DNA from: Pseudomonadota bacterium
GTDB lineage: Bacteria > Pseudomonadota > Gammaproteobacteria > UBA5335
Length of the DNA stretch: 64,000 nt
Assembly: GCA_034189865.1 (NCBI GenBank)
Contig: JAXHTV010000001.1
Span: forward strand, 1-64,000
Reading direction: 5' to 3'
A model generated the notes under the pieces. That model made no database searches, was not told the DNA's origin, and was given only the letters and a program-made list of their open reading frames with translations. Both the position numbers and the translations under genes were made by a program. Below are positions 44,536-53,972 of this stretch, in pieces; the first letter of the stretch is position 1; every line of letters starts with the position of its first letter.

Positions 44536-45396
44536 TTAAGCAGCGCACGCGTCGTCGCCGGGCCAGTTGAAGAAACGCTCGGCATTGGCCCGCGTCACCA
44601 CCGCCAGATGATCCATCGGCTGCTGTCGCGCCTTCGCGACAGCAGCCAGAACGCGCGGCAAATACATCGGTTCGTTGCGACGCGATTTTGGCCTCGGACG
44701 CAAATCTCGCGGCAGCAAATAAGGGGCGTCGGTTTCGATCATCAGACGATCATCCGGGATCAGGCCGGCTAAATCCCATAAGTGAGCTCCCCGTCGTTCA
44801 TCGCAAATCCAACCGGTTAACCCCACATATAAGTCCATATCCAGGTAGGCCGCCAGTGACTCGCGATCACCGGTAAAACAATGCACCACTGCAGCGCTGA
44901 TGCGATCGCGATAACGGGCTAGAATCGCGATAAACCGGGTATGGGCATCCCGCTCGTGCAGAAACACCGGCAAACCCGTATCAGCCGCGATCTCCAGCTG
45001 CACTTCAAACGCCCGCTCCTGATCTACGCGGGGCGAAAAATCGCGGTAGAAATCCAGTCCCGTCTCACCCACGGCACGCACCTCCGCCACCGCCGCCAGA
45101 TCCGCGATATGCACGAATTCGGCCGCACCATGGCTCGCCGCATGATGCGGATGAACGCCAGCGGTGCAGGCCAGGCGTGCCGGATAGGCTTGGGCGAGCG
45201 CCAACGCTTGTCGGCTGCATTCAAGCCCGCTGCCCGTCACCACGATCCGCTCAACGCCAGCGTTCTCGGCCCGTTGCAGCACGGCGTCCAAGTCCTCGTG
45301 GAAGCTCTCGTGGGTCAAGTTGGCGCCGATATCAATCAATCGAAATTCCGGATTTGCCGCGGATGGCGCGAGTGGCCCGGGGGACGAGGCGATCAT
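44536..45396 (-). CDS. tatD: TatD-family metal-dependent hydrolase
   Basis: The ATG at 45396 overlaps the stop of the upstream gene (ATGA) and follows GGAGG. The 286-residue TIM-barrel protein has LIDIGANLTHESF at its start, GVHPHHA near residue 80, VGETGLDFYRDFSP near residue 108, HERDAHTRF, VVHCFTGD and IETDAPYLLPRDLRP. TatD is a 3'-to-5' DNase/RNase or general phosphoesterase involved in DNA repair. The first ligand pair is GAN instead of the DxH of TatD paralogues, as in E. coli TatD. Confidence 0.92.
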   Translation of the reverse strand: MIASSPGPLAPSAANPEFRLIDIGANLTHESFHEDLDAVLQRAENAGVERIVVTGSGLECSRQALALAQAYPARLACTAGVHPHHAASHGAAEFVHIADLAAVAEVRAVGETGLDFYRDFSPRVDQERAFEVQLEIAADTGLPVFLHERDAHTRFIAILARYRDRISAAVVHCFTGDRESLAAYLDMDLYVGLTGWICDERRGAHLWDLAGLIPDDRLMIETDAPYLLPRDLRPRPKSRRNEPMYLPRVLAAVAKARQQPMDHLAVVTRANAERFFNWPGDDACAA

Positions 45397-46127
45397 TTCG
45401 CCTCCCCGGATGTCCGGATCTGACGCGATTGCCGCCAGAACTTGGCCGCGAGCCACAAAGGAACCAAGCCCAACAACACATAACAGACCGTAACCACCAC
45501 CGGCGCGACACCATAGGGTGGCGGCTGCAGGCGGAAGTAATGCCCCCAAACCAGCAGGCCACCGAGCTGCCAGATGGCCGTTGAAGCCAACGCACTCATC
45601 GCGCGAATTCTCACCGGCGAGGTCCGGCTGGGCACCCCCGCCCGCCCTTGCCACCGCGACAAACTAAACCCGATAGCGAGCAACGCCACGCCGAGCAAAG
45701 TGAAAAGGTAAGAGTTGAACCTCAGAGCTGGCCGCAGAAAGGACTTCTGTGGATCCTCGGGATCAAAATAGGCGATCACCGTCGCGCCTTCCGGGTAATC
45801 CTGGACGAAACGCTCAGCCGCCGCGCGATCCATTCGCCGCGGATTAGAGAACAACTGATCGGAACGATAAATCCCATCGCCGAGTTGGTATCGGTAGCGC
45901 ACCACGGGAACGAAAGCGCCATCGTCCAACTGCCGAACCTCGGCGCTGTATACTTCAGCAATCGCCTCGCTCTTGTCCACAATGCTGCGATGCTGGACCA
46001 CTACGCCTTGCAGACCGATAAACAAGGACAGCACGCTCAACAGCACCGCCGCCAAGAGCATGCTGCGCCGCGCTGCTGACTCGGGCGCCGTATCCGGTGG
46101 AGGGTCACCCGGAACTTGTGTTGTCAT
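45393..46127 (-). CDS. DUF3592 membrane protein
   Basis: From MTTQVPGDPP (site GGGGAGAAAG) it has 244 residues with an N-terminal span (LLAAVLLSVLSLFIGLQGVV) and three more in the second half. Between the first two lies an extracytoplasmic domain of the DUF3592 type, with VVRYRYQLGDGIYRSDQLF and VIAYFDPEDPQKSFLRP. The function is unknown. It is coupled to tatD by an ATGA overlap. Confidence 0.8.
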   Translation of the reverse strand: MTTQVPGDPPPDTAPESAARRSMLLAAVLLSVLSLFIGLQGVVVQHRSIVDKSEAIAEVYSAEVRQLDDGAFVPVVRYRYQLGDGIYRSDQLFSNPRRMDRAAAERFVQDYPEGATVIAYFDPEDPQKSFLRPALRFNSYLFTLLGVALLAIGFSLSRWQGRAGVPSRTSPVRIRAMSALASTAIWQLGGLLVWGHYFRLQPPPYGVAPVVVTVCYVLLGLVPLWLAAKFWRQSRQIRTSGEAK

Positions 46128-46216
46128 TTCACACTTTCTCCCCAACTAAAATGGCTGCACCGTCGCGTGGAGATTCCGAAACTCGCAGCCGTATAACCCG
46201 TGATTTTTCACTGAAA

Positions 46217-46245
46217 TTGAAATGAATTGAACGACGGTATAGAAT
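46217..46245 (+). promoter_or_regulatory. Promoter for the TetR regulator
   Basis: TTGAAA (46217-46222) and TAGAAT (46240-46245) are separated by exactly 17 bp. The predicted start near 46252 lies downstream of an in-frame TTG at 46227, which argues for the GTG at 46290 as the true start of the regulator. Confidence 0.55.
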
Positions 46246-46289
46246 TGCGGCCTTTCACGATTCCGCCCAATGCAGTCATCCGAAAAGCC

Positions 46290-46949
46290 GTGAGCCGCAC
46301 CCCCATTTCCAAGCCAGACGAACAAGAAACCGGCGAGCGCATTCTTCAAACCGCGTTTGAAATGTTCGGACGCTACGGTTACGACGGCGTATCCATCGAC
46401 CAGATTTCCCGCAAATGCAGCTTGAGCAAAGGCGCATTGTACTGGTACTACCGGAACAAGGAAGCCTTGTTTTTCGAGTGTCTTAAACGACTGCGGAAAC
46501 TGATGGTCGCCCATGTTTACGGTCCGATGGCCGCAACGGACGATCCGCGTGAACAAATGCTGCTGTTCTTCCAGGGCATCGAGAGCGTGCTCAACGACTC
46601 CGAGAATCTCGAAAGCGTATCGGGTCTTCTGATCGGCGTCGGCCGGGTTGACCGCTCGTTGATTCAGGAGTTCCGCTCCCGGGCACGTCTGGATGCCGAA
46701 CAGTTTCTGGCCCGCATCCTCGACAACGGGCGAAAAATGGGGCATTTCCGATTCTACGACGAATCCAGCATCCCCATCGCACGCGCGCTGTTTGTCATTA
46801 TCGAAGGCTGTCTGGTTCAGGCTCGGTCTGAGACCGCGGAGCATACCGCGGATGCGCTGCATCAAATCGCGATCGGCTTTTTCCTGGCCTGTGGTTGCCG
46901 ACCACCGGCGGCACTGGGCCACGAACCGGCCAGATCGCGCCCGTCTTGA
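46290..46949 (+). CDS. TetR/AcrR family transcriptional regulator
   Basis: The 219-residue protein has an N-terminal helix-turn-helix: ERILQTAFEMFGRYGYDGV followed by SIDQISRKCSLSKGALYWYY and KEALFFECL, about residues 17-60. The C-terminal ligand domain is helical. I take GTG at 46290 because the promoter lies just upstream, although its ribosome site is weak. It is followed by a ferredoxin-reductase gene with a strong promoter overlapping this gene's stop codon, so that gene is the likely target (inference). The ligand is unknown. Confidence 0.85.
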   Translation: MSRTPISKPDEQETGERILQTAFEMFGRYGYDGVSIDQISRKCSLSKGALYWYYRNKEALFFECLKRLRKLMVAHVYGPMAATDDPREQMLLFFQGIESVLNDSENLESVSGLLIGVGRVDRSLIQEFRSRARLDAEQFLARILDNGRKMGHFRFYDESSIPIARALFVIIEGCLVQARSETAEHTADALHQIAIGFFLACGCRPPAALGHEPARSRPS

Positions 46950-46975
46950 CACCCCTTCCGGGCCAAACCTATAGT
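46946..46975 (+). promoter_or_regulatory. Strong promoter for the ferredoxin-reductase gene
   Basis: TTGACA (46946-46951) and TATAGT (46970-46975) are 18 bp apart, and the -35 box includes the TGA stop of the tetR gene. GCCAAAC occurs twice, at 46962-46968 and 46976-46982, flanking the -10 box with a 14-bp period. This is a plausible operator. The leader would be about 185 bases long. Confidence 0.6.
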
Positions 46976-47166
46976 GCCAAACGGCAAGATTCCTACCGTT
47001 GCTCCATTCAGTCGGCGCTGTATTAGCCCGTCCCGGAGCGGCTATACCCCCTTGCCACCGCGAAAAATCCGAAGCGACCAAGGCGAGCTGCGGATAATGA
47101 ACGCCCGCACGCCCGATGACTTTTCGTCGCCTGAGGACCAAAACAAGCCTAGGACAGGGATTTCTC

Positions 47167-48255
47167 ATGTTCTCCAGATTCTTCAAGCGCGACCAAGGCC
47201 CGTTCACCCTCACCATTGAGGGTTTGGACAAACCCATCGAATGCGATGGGAAAACATTTTTGCTATCTGCAGCCCTTCGAGAAGGCATCCCGATCCCTTA
47301 CAGCTGCCGGGTGGGCGGCTGTGGTACCTGCAAGGTTCGTTTAATCGAGGGGAAGGTGAAGGAATTCACGGATAAAACTTACTTACTTTCCCAAGAAGAG
47401 CTTCAACAGAACTATATCCTGGCCTGTCAGAGTCAACCGCGGAGCAACGTTCGCATCCACGTCGACGATCTAGACCTGTCGGCGGAGGCCCGGGCTTCGG
47501 TTCACAAGGAAACCGTGCGCGAAGGCACCATCGCCGGCACGCGAGTGCTCACCCACGATATCGTGGAACTGACCGTCGAACTCGACGGTCCCATGGATTA
47601 CACGGCCGGGGAGTACGCCGACATCAGCGTTCCGGGCGTCATCGAAGAGTCACGGTCCTACTCGTTTTCTACCAAACCGGACCCAGAGAACCCGAATGTC
47701 GTGGTATTCCATGTCCGCAAGGTGTCCGGTGGCAAGTTCACCGAATGGCTGCACGGTGAAGACCGCGTGGGTTCCCGGTTGTTGGTCAAAGGCCCCTATG
47801 GCGACTTCTGGCTGCGAACAGCTGATGCACCCATGGTTTGTGTGGCCGGCGGTAGCGGCATGGCGCCGCTCAAAGCGCTGTTGGAGCAAGCAGTGGCCGA
47901 TGGTGCTTCACGAGACTGCACATACTTGTTTGGCGCCAGAACGCAAAAAGATCTCTACTGCCTGGACGAGATGACCCAAATCCAATCGCAATGGAAAGGG
48001 CAATTTAAGTTCGTACCGGTCCTATCTGAAGAACCAGAGGATAGCGACTGGCAGGGACGCCGAGGCCTGGTTACGGATCTTCTGACAGAAATACCGAATT
48101 TATCGGCATCTCACGCCTATATGTGCGGTCCCCCACCAATGCTCGATGCGGCACTCGCGGTGCTCGAGCAATCGGGCGTTTCTGAAGACCACATTCATTT
48201 CGACAAGTTTCTAGACAAAAGCCACTTGGCAAAGATCGATCACACGGAGTCATAG
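47167..48255 (+). CDS. 2Fe-2S ferredoxin - flavin reductase fusion (electron-transfer component)
   Basis: From MFSRFFKRDQ the protein has 362 residues. The N-terminal 2Fe-2S ferredoxin domain has YSCRVGGCGTCKVRL (CX4CX2C) near residue 45 and the fourth Cys in ILACQSQP. An FAD domain follows (RSYSFSTKP near residue 165), then an NAD(P)H domain (CVAGGSGMAPLKALLE near residue 223 and YMCGPPPMLDAAL). This is the class IB/III reductase layout used with oxygenases or hydroxylases. No oxygenase gene is adjacent, so the partner lies elsewhere. The tetR gene upstream may control it. Confidence 0.9.
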   Translation: MFSRFFKRDQGPFTLTIEGLDKPIECDGKTFLLSAALREGIPIPYSCRVGGCGTCKVRLIEGKVKEFTDKTYLLSQEELQQNYILACQSQPRSNVRIHVDDLDLSAEARASVHKETVREGTIAGTRVLTHDIVELTVELDGPMDYTAGEYADISVPGVIEESRSYSFSTKPDPENPNVVVFHVRKVSGGKFTEWLHGEDRVGSRLLVKGPYGDFWLRTADAPMVCVAGGSGMAPLKALLEQAVADGASRDCTYLFGARTQKDLYCLDEMTQIQSQWKGQFKFVPVLSEEPEDSDWQGRRGLVTDLLTEIPNLSASHAYMCGPPPMLDAALAVLEQSGVSEDHIHFDKFLDKSHLAKIDHTES

Positions 48256-48265
48256 CAAGGCCCGA

Positions 48266-50656
48266 CTACGGCAGCGCCGAATACCGGTCATCTCCGTTTC
48301 TTGCGTCATTCAAAAGGCCGGTAAACGCCTCCGCAGGCACGGCCGGACTGAATAAGAAACCTTGATAGGCATGGCAACCGTTGTTTTGCAAGAACTGAAG
48401 TTGCTGTCGGGTTTCAACACCCTCAGCGATCACGCTGAGTTTGAGGTTTCGCGCCATGGCGATGATGGTGGCAACGATTTCCATGTCGCTCGGGTCTTGG
48501 GGGATGTCTCGGACGAAGCTTTGGTCGATCTTCAGCACATCGATTTCAAAGCGCTTGAGGTAGGCGAGCGACGAGTGACCGGTGCCGAAATCATCAATGG
48601 ACAATGCAATCCCAAGGGATTTCAGCTGCGCCAGGGCCTGATGGGTACGCTTGTCGCTCTTCATCATCGTGCTTTCCGTGATCTCCAAGCCCAGGCGTTC
48701 GGGCGCCAAGCCCGTCTGGTCGAGAATTCGTCGTACCGTATCGGCCACACCTCCGCGAACGAACTGGATCGTCGACAGATTCACGGACAGTTTGAACCAC
48801 GACGGTAGCGAACCCTCCCAAGCCTGGGCTTGCCGGCACGCGAGCTCCAACACCCGGGCGCCGATGGGAACAATCAACCCAGTCTCTTCGGCCAAGGGAA
48901 TAAATTCAGCGGGCGAGATCATCCCATCCTGCGGATGTCGCCATCGGACAAGCGCTTCAGCCCCCACGATCTGCCCAGTCTCGAGTGAGACCTGGGGTTG
49001 ATAGAAAACCTCGAATTCATCCCGCTCCACAGCCTTTCGCAGCTTCGTCTCGAGGGCCAAACGGGCGTTGGCGGTCTCGGTCAGCTCATCGGTATAGAAC
49101 TGAAAAGTATTGCGGCCATGCTCTTTGGCGCGATACATGGCGGCATCGGCATGCTGAATCAGTTGCGTGGCATCTGAGCCGTTGGCCGGGTAAATACTGA
49201 TGCCAATACTGACCCCAATGTAGACTTCCTCACGGGCGCCAAGCGTAAACGGTTGCGCCAATGCCTCGATCAATTGCTGGGCGACCGTCGCCGCCTGTGT
49301 TGACCGATCAACATGTTCCAAGACCAAGACAAACTCATCCCCGCCCAGGCGAGCCAATGTGTCATCGTTGCGGATACGGGCCGTCAATCGCTGGGCAATC
49401 CCCTTCAACAAACGATCGCCCATGGGATGGCCCAAGCTATCGTTCACGTTTTTAAAGCGATCCAAATCGAGAAACAACACCGCCAGCTGATGTCCACGTC
49501 GCGCGGCACGATCCAAGGCACGGCTTAGACTGATATCCAACATGTGGCGGTTCGGCAGATCGGTCAGCGGGTCGTAGTGAGCCAGCCGTTGTAATTTTTC
49601 CTCGGACTCCTTGATTCGGCTGATATCCGAGAAAACGGCGACGTAATTGGAAACCCGCCCCGCTTCGTCCTGCACCACGCTGATGGTCGACCAAGCCGGG
49701 AACAGCTCACCGTTCTTACGTCGCTCCCAAATCTCGCCCTGCCAATGGCCAGAGCCGATGATCGAAGCCCAAATCGATTGATAAAATTGATCATCGTGAA
49801 CACCGGAGCGCATCGTGCGACTGGCGGAGCGACCTTCGAGCTCTTCCGACCGATAGCCGGTGATGTCACAAAAAGCGCGGTTGACTGCCAACACGCGCTT
49901 GTCGAGCCCAACAATCATCACCCCGTCTTGTGTACTCTCGAAAACGGCCGCCGCTTGCCGCAACTGCGCTTCCGCCCGATTGCGTTCGACGATCTCCGAT
50001 GCCAAACGTGTGTTGGTGGTTCGCAACTCCGAGAGGGTCTGGCGCAAATTGGTCATCGTGAAATACGTCAGCAGACCCACCGTCGAAACCAGCATGATGA
50101 AGAACAGGGAGGTCGAGAAAAACTCGCGCGCGACCGAATCGATCATGATCGGCGGAACATACAGTCCGGTCAGTTCAAGTACGAGTAATAGAATGGCATA
50201 GCCGGTAACCGCCGCCGTCATGGCCAAAGCATACGCCGGCGCGAGTAACGTCCCGCCAATCATGATGGTCCAGATGAACAACATCCAAGCGCCGGAGTGA
50301 ATGCCGCCGAATACGAACACGCCTGCCCCGATTCCGATCAGGTTGCCAAGACAATGCAACCAAATCATGGCGCGAATTCGCCCGCGCTTGGCCTGCCAGA
50401 TACAAATAATCGAAACGGGACTGAATAGAACCGGGAACGCAAGGCCGGCCGCGGCATGGGCCTTGGGCATGACACCCAAATAGCCGGCGATAATAAAGGT
50501 GATGGCAATTGCGGCGACGACCCCCGTACTAATCACCATCAGGGTGTTAAAGACCTGACCCAGTTGAGCCGTTTCAGGATCTTCGGACTGCACAGAAACC
50601 AACCGCGCCCACCAACTGGCGATCACGTTTCCGACTGTCGATTTGGCGTTGTTCAT
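48266..50656 (-). CDS. Membrane PAS-GGDEF-EAL cyclic di-GMP protein
   Basis: From MNNAKSTVGN it has 796 residues. An ATG at 50707 would add 17. About six membrane spans (residues 35-200) precede a PAS domain (FESTQDGVMIVGLDKRVLAV, about 240-350), a GGDEF domain with RLGGDEFVLVLEH near residue 460, and an EAL domain. The EAL domain keeps GAEALVRWRHP, LEITESTMM, SIDDFGTGHSSL, LKIDQSF and EGVET, so both cyclase and phosphodiesterase sites look intact. The PAS domain probably senses redox or a small ligand. Confidence 0.92.
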   Translation of the reverse strand: MNNAKSTVGNVIASWWARLVSVQSEDPETAQLGQVFNTLMVISTGVVAAIAITFIIAGYLGVMPKAHAAAGLAFPVLFSPVSIICIWQAKRGRIRAMIWLHCLGNLIGIGAGVFVFGGIHSGAWMLFIWTIMIGGTLLAPAYALAMTAAVTGYAILLLVLELTGLYVPPIMIDSVAREFFSTSLFFIMLVSTVGLLTYFTMTNLRQTLSELRTTNTRLASEIVERNRAEAQLRQAAAVFESTQDGVMIVGLDKRVLAVNRAFCDITGYRSEELEGRSASRTMRSGVHDDQFYQSIWASIIGSGHWQGEIWERRKNGELFPAWSTISVVQDEAGRVSNYVAVFSDISRIKESEEKLQRLAHYDPLTDLPNRHMLDISLSRALDRAARRGHQLAVLFLDLDRFKNVNDSLGHPMGDRLLKGIAQRLTARIRNDDTLARLGGDEFVLVLEHVDRSTQAATVAQQLIEALAQPFTLGAREEVYIGVSIGISIYPANGSDATQLIQHADAAMYRAKEHGRNTFQFYTDELTETANARLALETKLRKAVERDEFEVFYQPQVSLETGQIVGAEALVRWRHPQDGMISPAEFIPLAEETGLIVPIGARVLELACRQAQAWEGSLPSWFKLSVNLSTIQFVRGGVADTVRRILDQTGLAPERLGLEITESTMMKSDKRTHQALAQLKSLGIALSIDDFGTGHSSLAYLKRFEIDVLKIDQSFVRDIPQDPSDMEIVATIIAMARNLKLSVIAEGVETRQQLQFLQNNGCHAYQGFLFSPAVPAEAFTGLLNDARNGDDRYSALP

Positions 50657-50768
50657 GCGTCCGGTATCGTCCCCCAGGCGGCGCTCACCCGCATGCCGGC
50701 CGCTCATTTAATCCAGCCCGGTATGGATAAAACGGCTACAGGACAGGTTCTTTTTTTTATTCAGTCAC

Positions 50769-50797
50769 AGCGCGACCGACCGATCATTTGTCGCGCT
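50769..50797. promoter_or_regulatory. Inverted repeat upstream of the GGDEF-EAL gene
   Basis: AGCGCGAC (50769-50776) pairs with GTCGCGCT (50790-50797) across a 13-bp centre. It lies in the roughly 300-bp gap between xthA and the GGDEF-EAL gene, both leftward. It could be an operator or an RNA hairpin. The gap otherwise shows no gene. Confidence 0.35.
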
Positions 50798-50962
50798 AAA
50801 CACCGGATTAGCGCCATGCGCCTTTGGCGTAAGACGGTCTGAAATCGAAATTGTCGTCCGTCAGTTTTTATCGGCGTGAGCGAAGGAGTCTTTACCCATA
50901 TCTCGGGGCAAGGGCAGCGAATGGATGTCAGTCGTTGGTGTCAAGATAGCGGTCGAAACTGA

Positions 50963-51727
50963 CTAACGAAGTTCCGCCACCACGGGTACGTGATCGGACG
51001 GCCGTTCCCATCCCCGAACAGCGGCGTCGATTGCGCTGTCAGTGCAGCTTTGCGCCAACGTTTCGCTGAGAAGAATCAGATCGATGCGCAAGCCCCTATT
51101 GCGACGATAGTTGTTCATTCGGTAGTCCCACCAGCTGAACGCGTTGTCGGCTTGTTCAAACAAGCGAAAACTGTCCACCAACCCCAACTTCAACAACGAT
51201 TCCAGGGCAAGGCGCTCCAAGTCGCTACAGAGCACTTTGCCCCGCCATTCGTCCGGGTCATGTACATCCCGGTCCTCCGGCGCGATATTGAAATCGCCCA
51301 CCACAGCCAGCCGACTGTGAACGCTAAGTTCGCCCGACAAAAAGGACTGAAATTTTTCCAGCCACCGCAATTTGTATTCATATTTATCGGAGCCCACCTC
51401 CTGGCCGTTGGGGACATAAACGTTGATGAACCGCAAATCTCCAACGGTACAGGCCAATAGGCGGCGCTGCGGATCCTCGAACCCAGGCAGATCGGTGATG
51501 ACGTCCGAGACCGGCGCTCGAGTCAAGACAGCGACACCGTTGTAGGTGGGCTGACCCGCGTACACGACCTGATAACCGGCCGCCTCGATCGCCTCGGCGG
51601 GAAACCGTTCATCGGGTAACTTCGTTTCCTGCAAACCCAGTACGTCGACCGGATTGTCCGTCAGCCATTCCAGGACCTGGGGTAGACGGACGTTAAGCGA
51701 ATTGACATTCCAACTGGCGATTTTCAT
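50963..51727 (-). CDS. xthA: Exodeoxyribonuclease III
   Basis: The 254-residue protein is an apurinic/apyrimidinic endonuclease and 3' exonuclease of base-excision repair. It contains IASWNVNSLNVRLPQVLEWL at the start, GLQETKL with the metal-binding Glu near residue 34, VVGDFNIAPEDRDVHDP near residue 150 and SDHVPVVAEL at the end. It overlaps the prlC stop by ATGA, so the two are one operon. Confidence 0.95.
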   Translation of the reverse strand: MKIASWNVNSLNVRLPQVLEWLTDNPVDVLGLQETKLPDERFPAEAIEAAGYQVVYAGQPTYNGVAVLTRAPVSDVITDLPGFEDPQRRLLACTVGDLRFINVYVPNGQEVGSDKYEYKLRWLEKFQSFLSGELSVHSRLAVVGDFNIAPEDRDVHDPDEWRGKVLCSDLERLALESLLKLGLVDSFRLFEQADNAFSWWDYRMNNYRRNRGLRIDLILLSETLAQSCTDSAIDAAVRGWERPSDHVPVVAELR

Positions 51728-53763
51728 GCTGCGATGCCTGAGTGTCGCAACAGCGGCTCAATGTTCGGCTCCCGCCCGCGAAAGGCAATAAACGAGTCTC
51801 GAGCATCCCGCGAGCCACCTTGTTCCAAAATGGCTTCAAGGAAATGACGACCAATCGCGGGGTCGAACAAACCGCGTTCTTCAAATGCGGCAAAAGCATC
51901 CGCCGACAACACTTCGGCCCATTTGTAGCTGTAATACCCAGCCGCATAACCACCCGCAAAAATGTGGGAGAAGCTGTGAGGAAAACGATTCCAGGCGGGC
52001 GGATAAACGACGGCCACGCGCTCACGAATGGCATCGATAACCTCCTGCACCCGTCCGCCCTTCTCCGGGTCATAGTCGCTGTGGAGACGAAGATCGAACA
52101 AGGCAAACTCCAACTGCCGGACCATCTGCATGCCCGACTGGAAATTCTTTGCATCAATCATTCGGGCAAACAGTTCATCCGGCAACCGGTCCCCGGTTTG
52201 CACATGCGCGCTGATCAAATCGAGCACTTCCCGCTGCCAGCACCAGTTCTCCATGAACTGACTCGGCAGTTCCACGGCGTCCCATTCCACACCGTTGATG
52301 CCGGAAATGGGTAGGTAATCGACTTTGGTCAACATATGGTGGAGACCATGCCCGAACTCATGAAACAGCGTGACCACTTCGTCGTGTGTCAGCTGTGCGG
52401 GCTGGTCACCCAAAGGTGGTGTGAAATTGCAGACCAGGAAGGCTACCGGTGTTTGAACATGCGCTCCAACCAACCGTCGGCCGACACAATCAGCCATCCA
52501 GGCTCCGCCTCGCTTATCTGACCGCGCATACAAGTCGGTAAAAAACTGCCCGCGCAAGCGCCCGTCGGGGTCTCGAATTTCGAAAAACTTCACGTCCGGA
52601 TGCCAAAGCTCGCCGTGATGGCCTTCGGCAATCTGCACGCCATACAACCGCTGAACCAGCCCGAACATGCCTTCGATCACGCGGGGCGCGGGAAAATACG
52701 GCCGCAAATCCTCCTGCGACAACGCATGTTTGGCCACTCTGAGTTTCTCGCTGTAGTAAGCAATATCCCAAGCTTCCAGCGGCTTGATCCCGTCGGTCTG
52801 GGCGGCGAAATCGGTCAGCTCATCAAGTTCCGACTGGGCAACTGGCCGCGAGCGTTGGACGAGATCTAGCAAGAACTCGTTTACTGCGTCCACATCAGGC
52901 GCCATCTTGGTTGCCAACGACTGCTCAGCGTAGTCCGCATACCCGAGGATCCGAGCCGCTTCGTGGCGCAAGCGTAAAATGTCTTCCATCACCGACGTAT
53001 TGTCCCACCGGCCACCGTGAGGGCCTTGATCCGAGGCCCGCGTGGTATAGGCTTCATACACTGCTCGCCGCAATTCGCGGTCATCGGCGTAGGTCATCAC
53101 GGCATGGTAGCTGGGGAACTCCAGCGTCACCAGATACCCTTCCTGCCCTTCCCGCTCGGCGTATTGGCGGAGCTGGGCTATTGCCGATTCGGGCAGCCCG
53201 TTCAGCGCTTGGGCATCCCCAAGCGGTTTGTTCCACGCACGGGTGGCATCGAGCAAGTTCTCTTGGAATTTCGCGCCGAGACGCGACAACTCCTGCATGA
53301 TGACTTTGAAACGCGCCTTATCCTCGCCGCCCAGGGTGACGCCCGCCAATTTAAAATCCCGCAGCGCATTGTCGATCACGCGCCGCTGGGCCGGCGAGTA
53401 TCGAGCGTAGTCGGCACTCGCCGCGATCTCGTGAAAAGCCTCGTACAGGGCGTGGTTATGCCCCAGTTCGGTACCGTACTCGCTTAACTTCGGCAAACAC
53501 GCATTGAACGCGTTCCGCCAGCCTTCCGAATCCTTGACCGAGTTAAGATGGCTGATGGGCGCAAAGACCCGATCCAAACGGTCCTGCAACACTTCCAGTG
53601 GCTCCACTAGGTTCTCCCAAGTGGGCGTTCCCTCCTGCTCCAACAGGGCCTGGATACGACGACGATTGTCCTCGATTACGCCGGTTATCGCGGGCTCCGC
53701 ATGTTCCGGCCTGATGGCGGAAAACCGGGGCAAGCCGTTAAATTCCAACAATGGGTTATCCAT
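51724..53763 (-). CDS. prlC: Oligopeptidase A (M3 metallopeptidase)
   Basis: PrlC degrades short cytoplasmic peptides, including cleaved signal peptides. From MDNPLLEFNGLPRF, matching the E. coli N-terminus, it has 679 residues. A GTG six codons upstream is an alternative. The zinc site TLFHEFGHGLHHML lies near residue 465, with GVEWDAVELPSQFMENW about 27 residues on. FAGGYAAGYYSYKWAEVLSA near residue 605 is the usual C-terminal motif. It is coupled to xthA. Confidence 0.95.
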   Translation of the reverse strand: MDNPLLEFNGLPRFSAIRPEHAEPAITGVIEDNRRRIQALLEQEGTPTWENLVEPLEVLQDRLDRVFAPISHLNSVKDSEGWRNAFNACLPKLSEYGTELGHNHALYEAFHEIAASADYARYSPAQRRVIDNALRDFKLAGVTLGGEDKARFKVIMQELSRLGAKFQENLLDATRAWNKPLGDAQALNGLPESAIAQLRQYAEREGQEGYLVTLEFPSYHAVMTYADDRELRRAVYEAYTTRASDQGPHGGRWDNTSVMEDILRLRHEAARILGYADYAEQSLATKMAPDVDAVNEFLLDLVQRSRPVAQSELDELTDFAAQTDGIKPLEAWDIAYYSEKLRVAKHALSQEDLRPYFPAPRVIEGMFGLVQRLYGVQIAEGHHGELWHPDVKFFEIRDPDGRLRGQFFTDLYARSDKRGGAWMADCVGRRLVGAHVQTPVAFLVCNFTPPLGDQPAQLTHDEVVTLFHEFGHGLHHMLTKVDYLPISGINGVEWDAVELPSQFMENWCWQREVLDLISAHVQTGDRLPDELFARMIDAKNFQSGMQMVRQLEFALFDLRLHSDYDPEKGGRVQEVIDAIRERVAVVYPPAWNRFPHSFSHIFAGGYAAGYYSYKWAEVLSADAFAAFEERGLFDPAIGRHFLEAILEQGGSRDARDSFIAFRGREPNIEPLLRHSGIAA

Positions 53764-53972
53764 GGGGCTTTCAGTTTCCACGGTTGGTTTGCCAGTCGAA
53801 CACGAAAATTCATCGGCAAGTTTGAGTACTAGCGGTATCTGAGCGCAGCATCAGGCACCAGACCGATCCGGCGCACCGATGAGCTACCGAGCGAGCTAAT
53901 GTACCATGGCCTTTTTGGGCCCACCAAGATGCCCTTTCCTGGTCCACTTTGTCACCGGAGCTAATACAAATC

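Noticed and set aside
46146-47288. Antisense open frame of 380 codons across tetR and its downstream spacer
   Set aside because: It covers a clear TetR helix-turn-helix on the other strand and two promoter signals. Its translation shows no domain and starts within the ferredoxin gene.
50657-50962. Small gene between xthA and the GGDEF-EAL gene
   Set aside because: Only short frames without ribosome sites or recognisable sequence are present. The stretch fits a promoter region with an inverted repeat.
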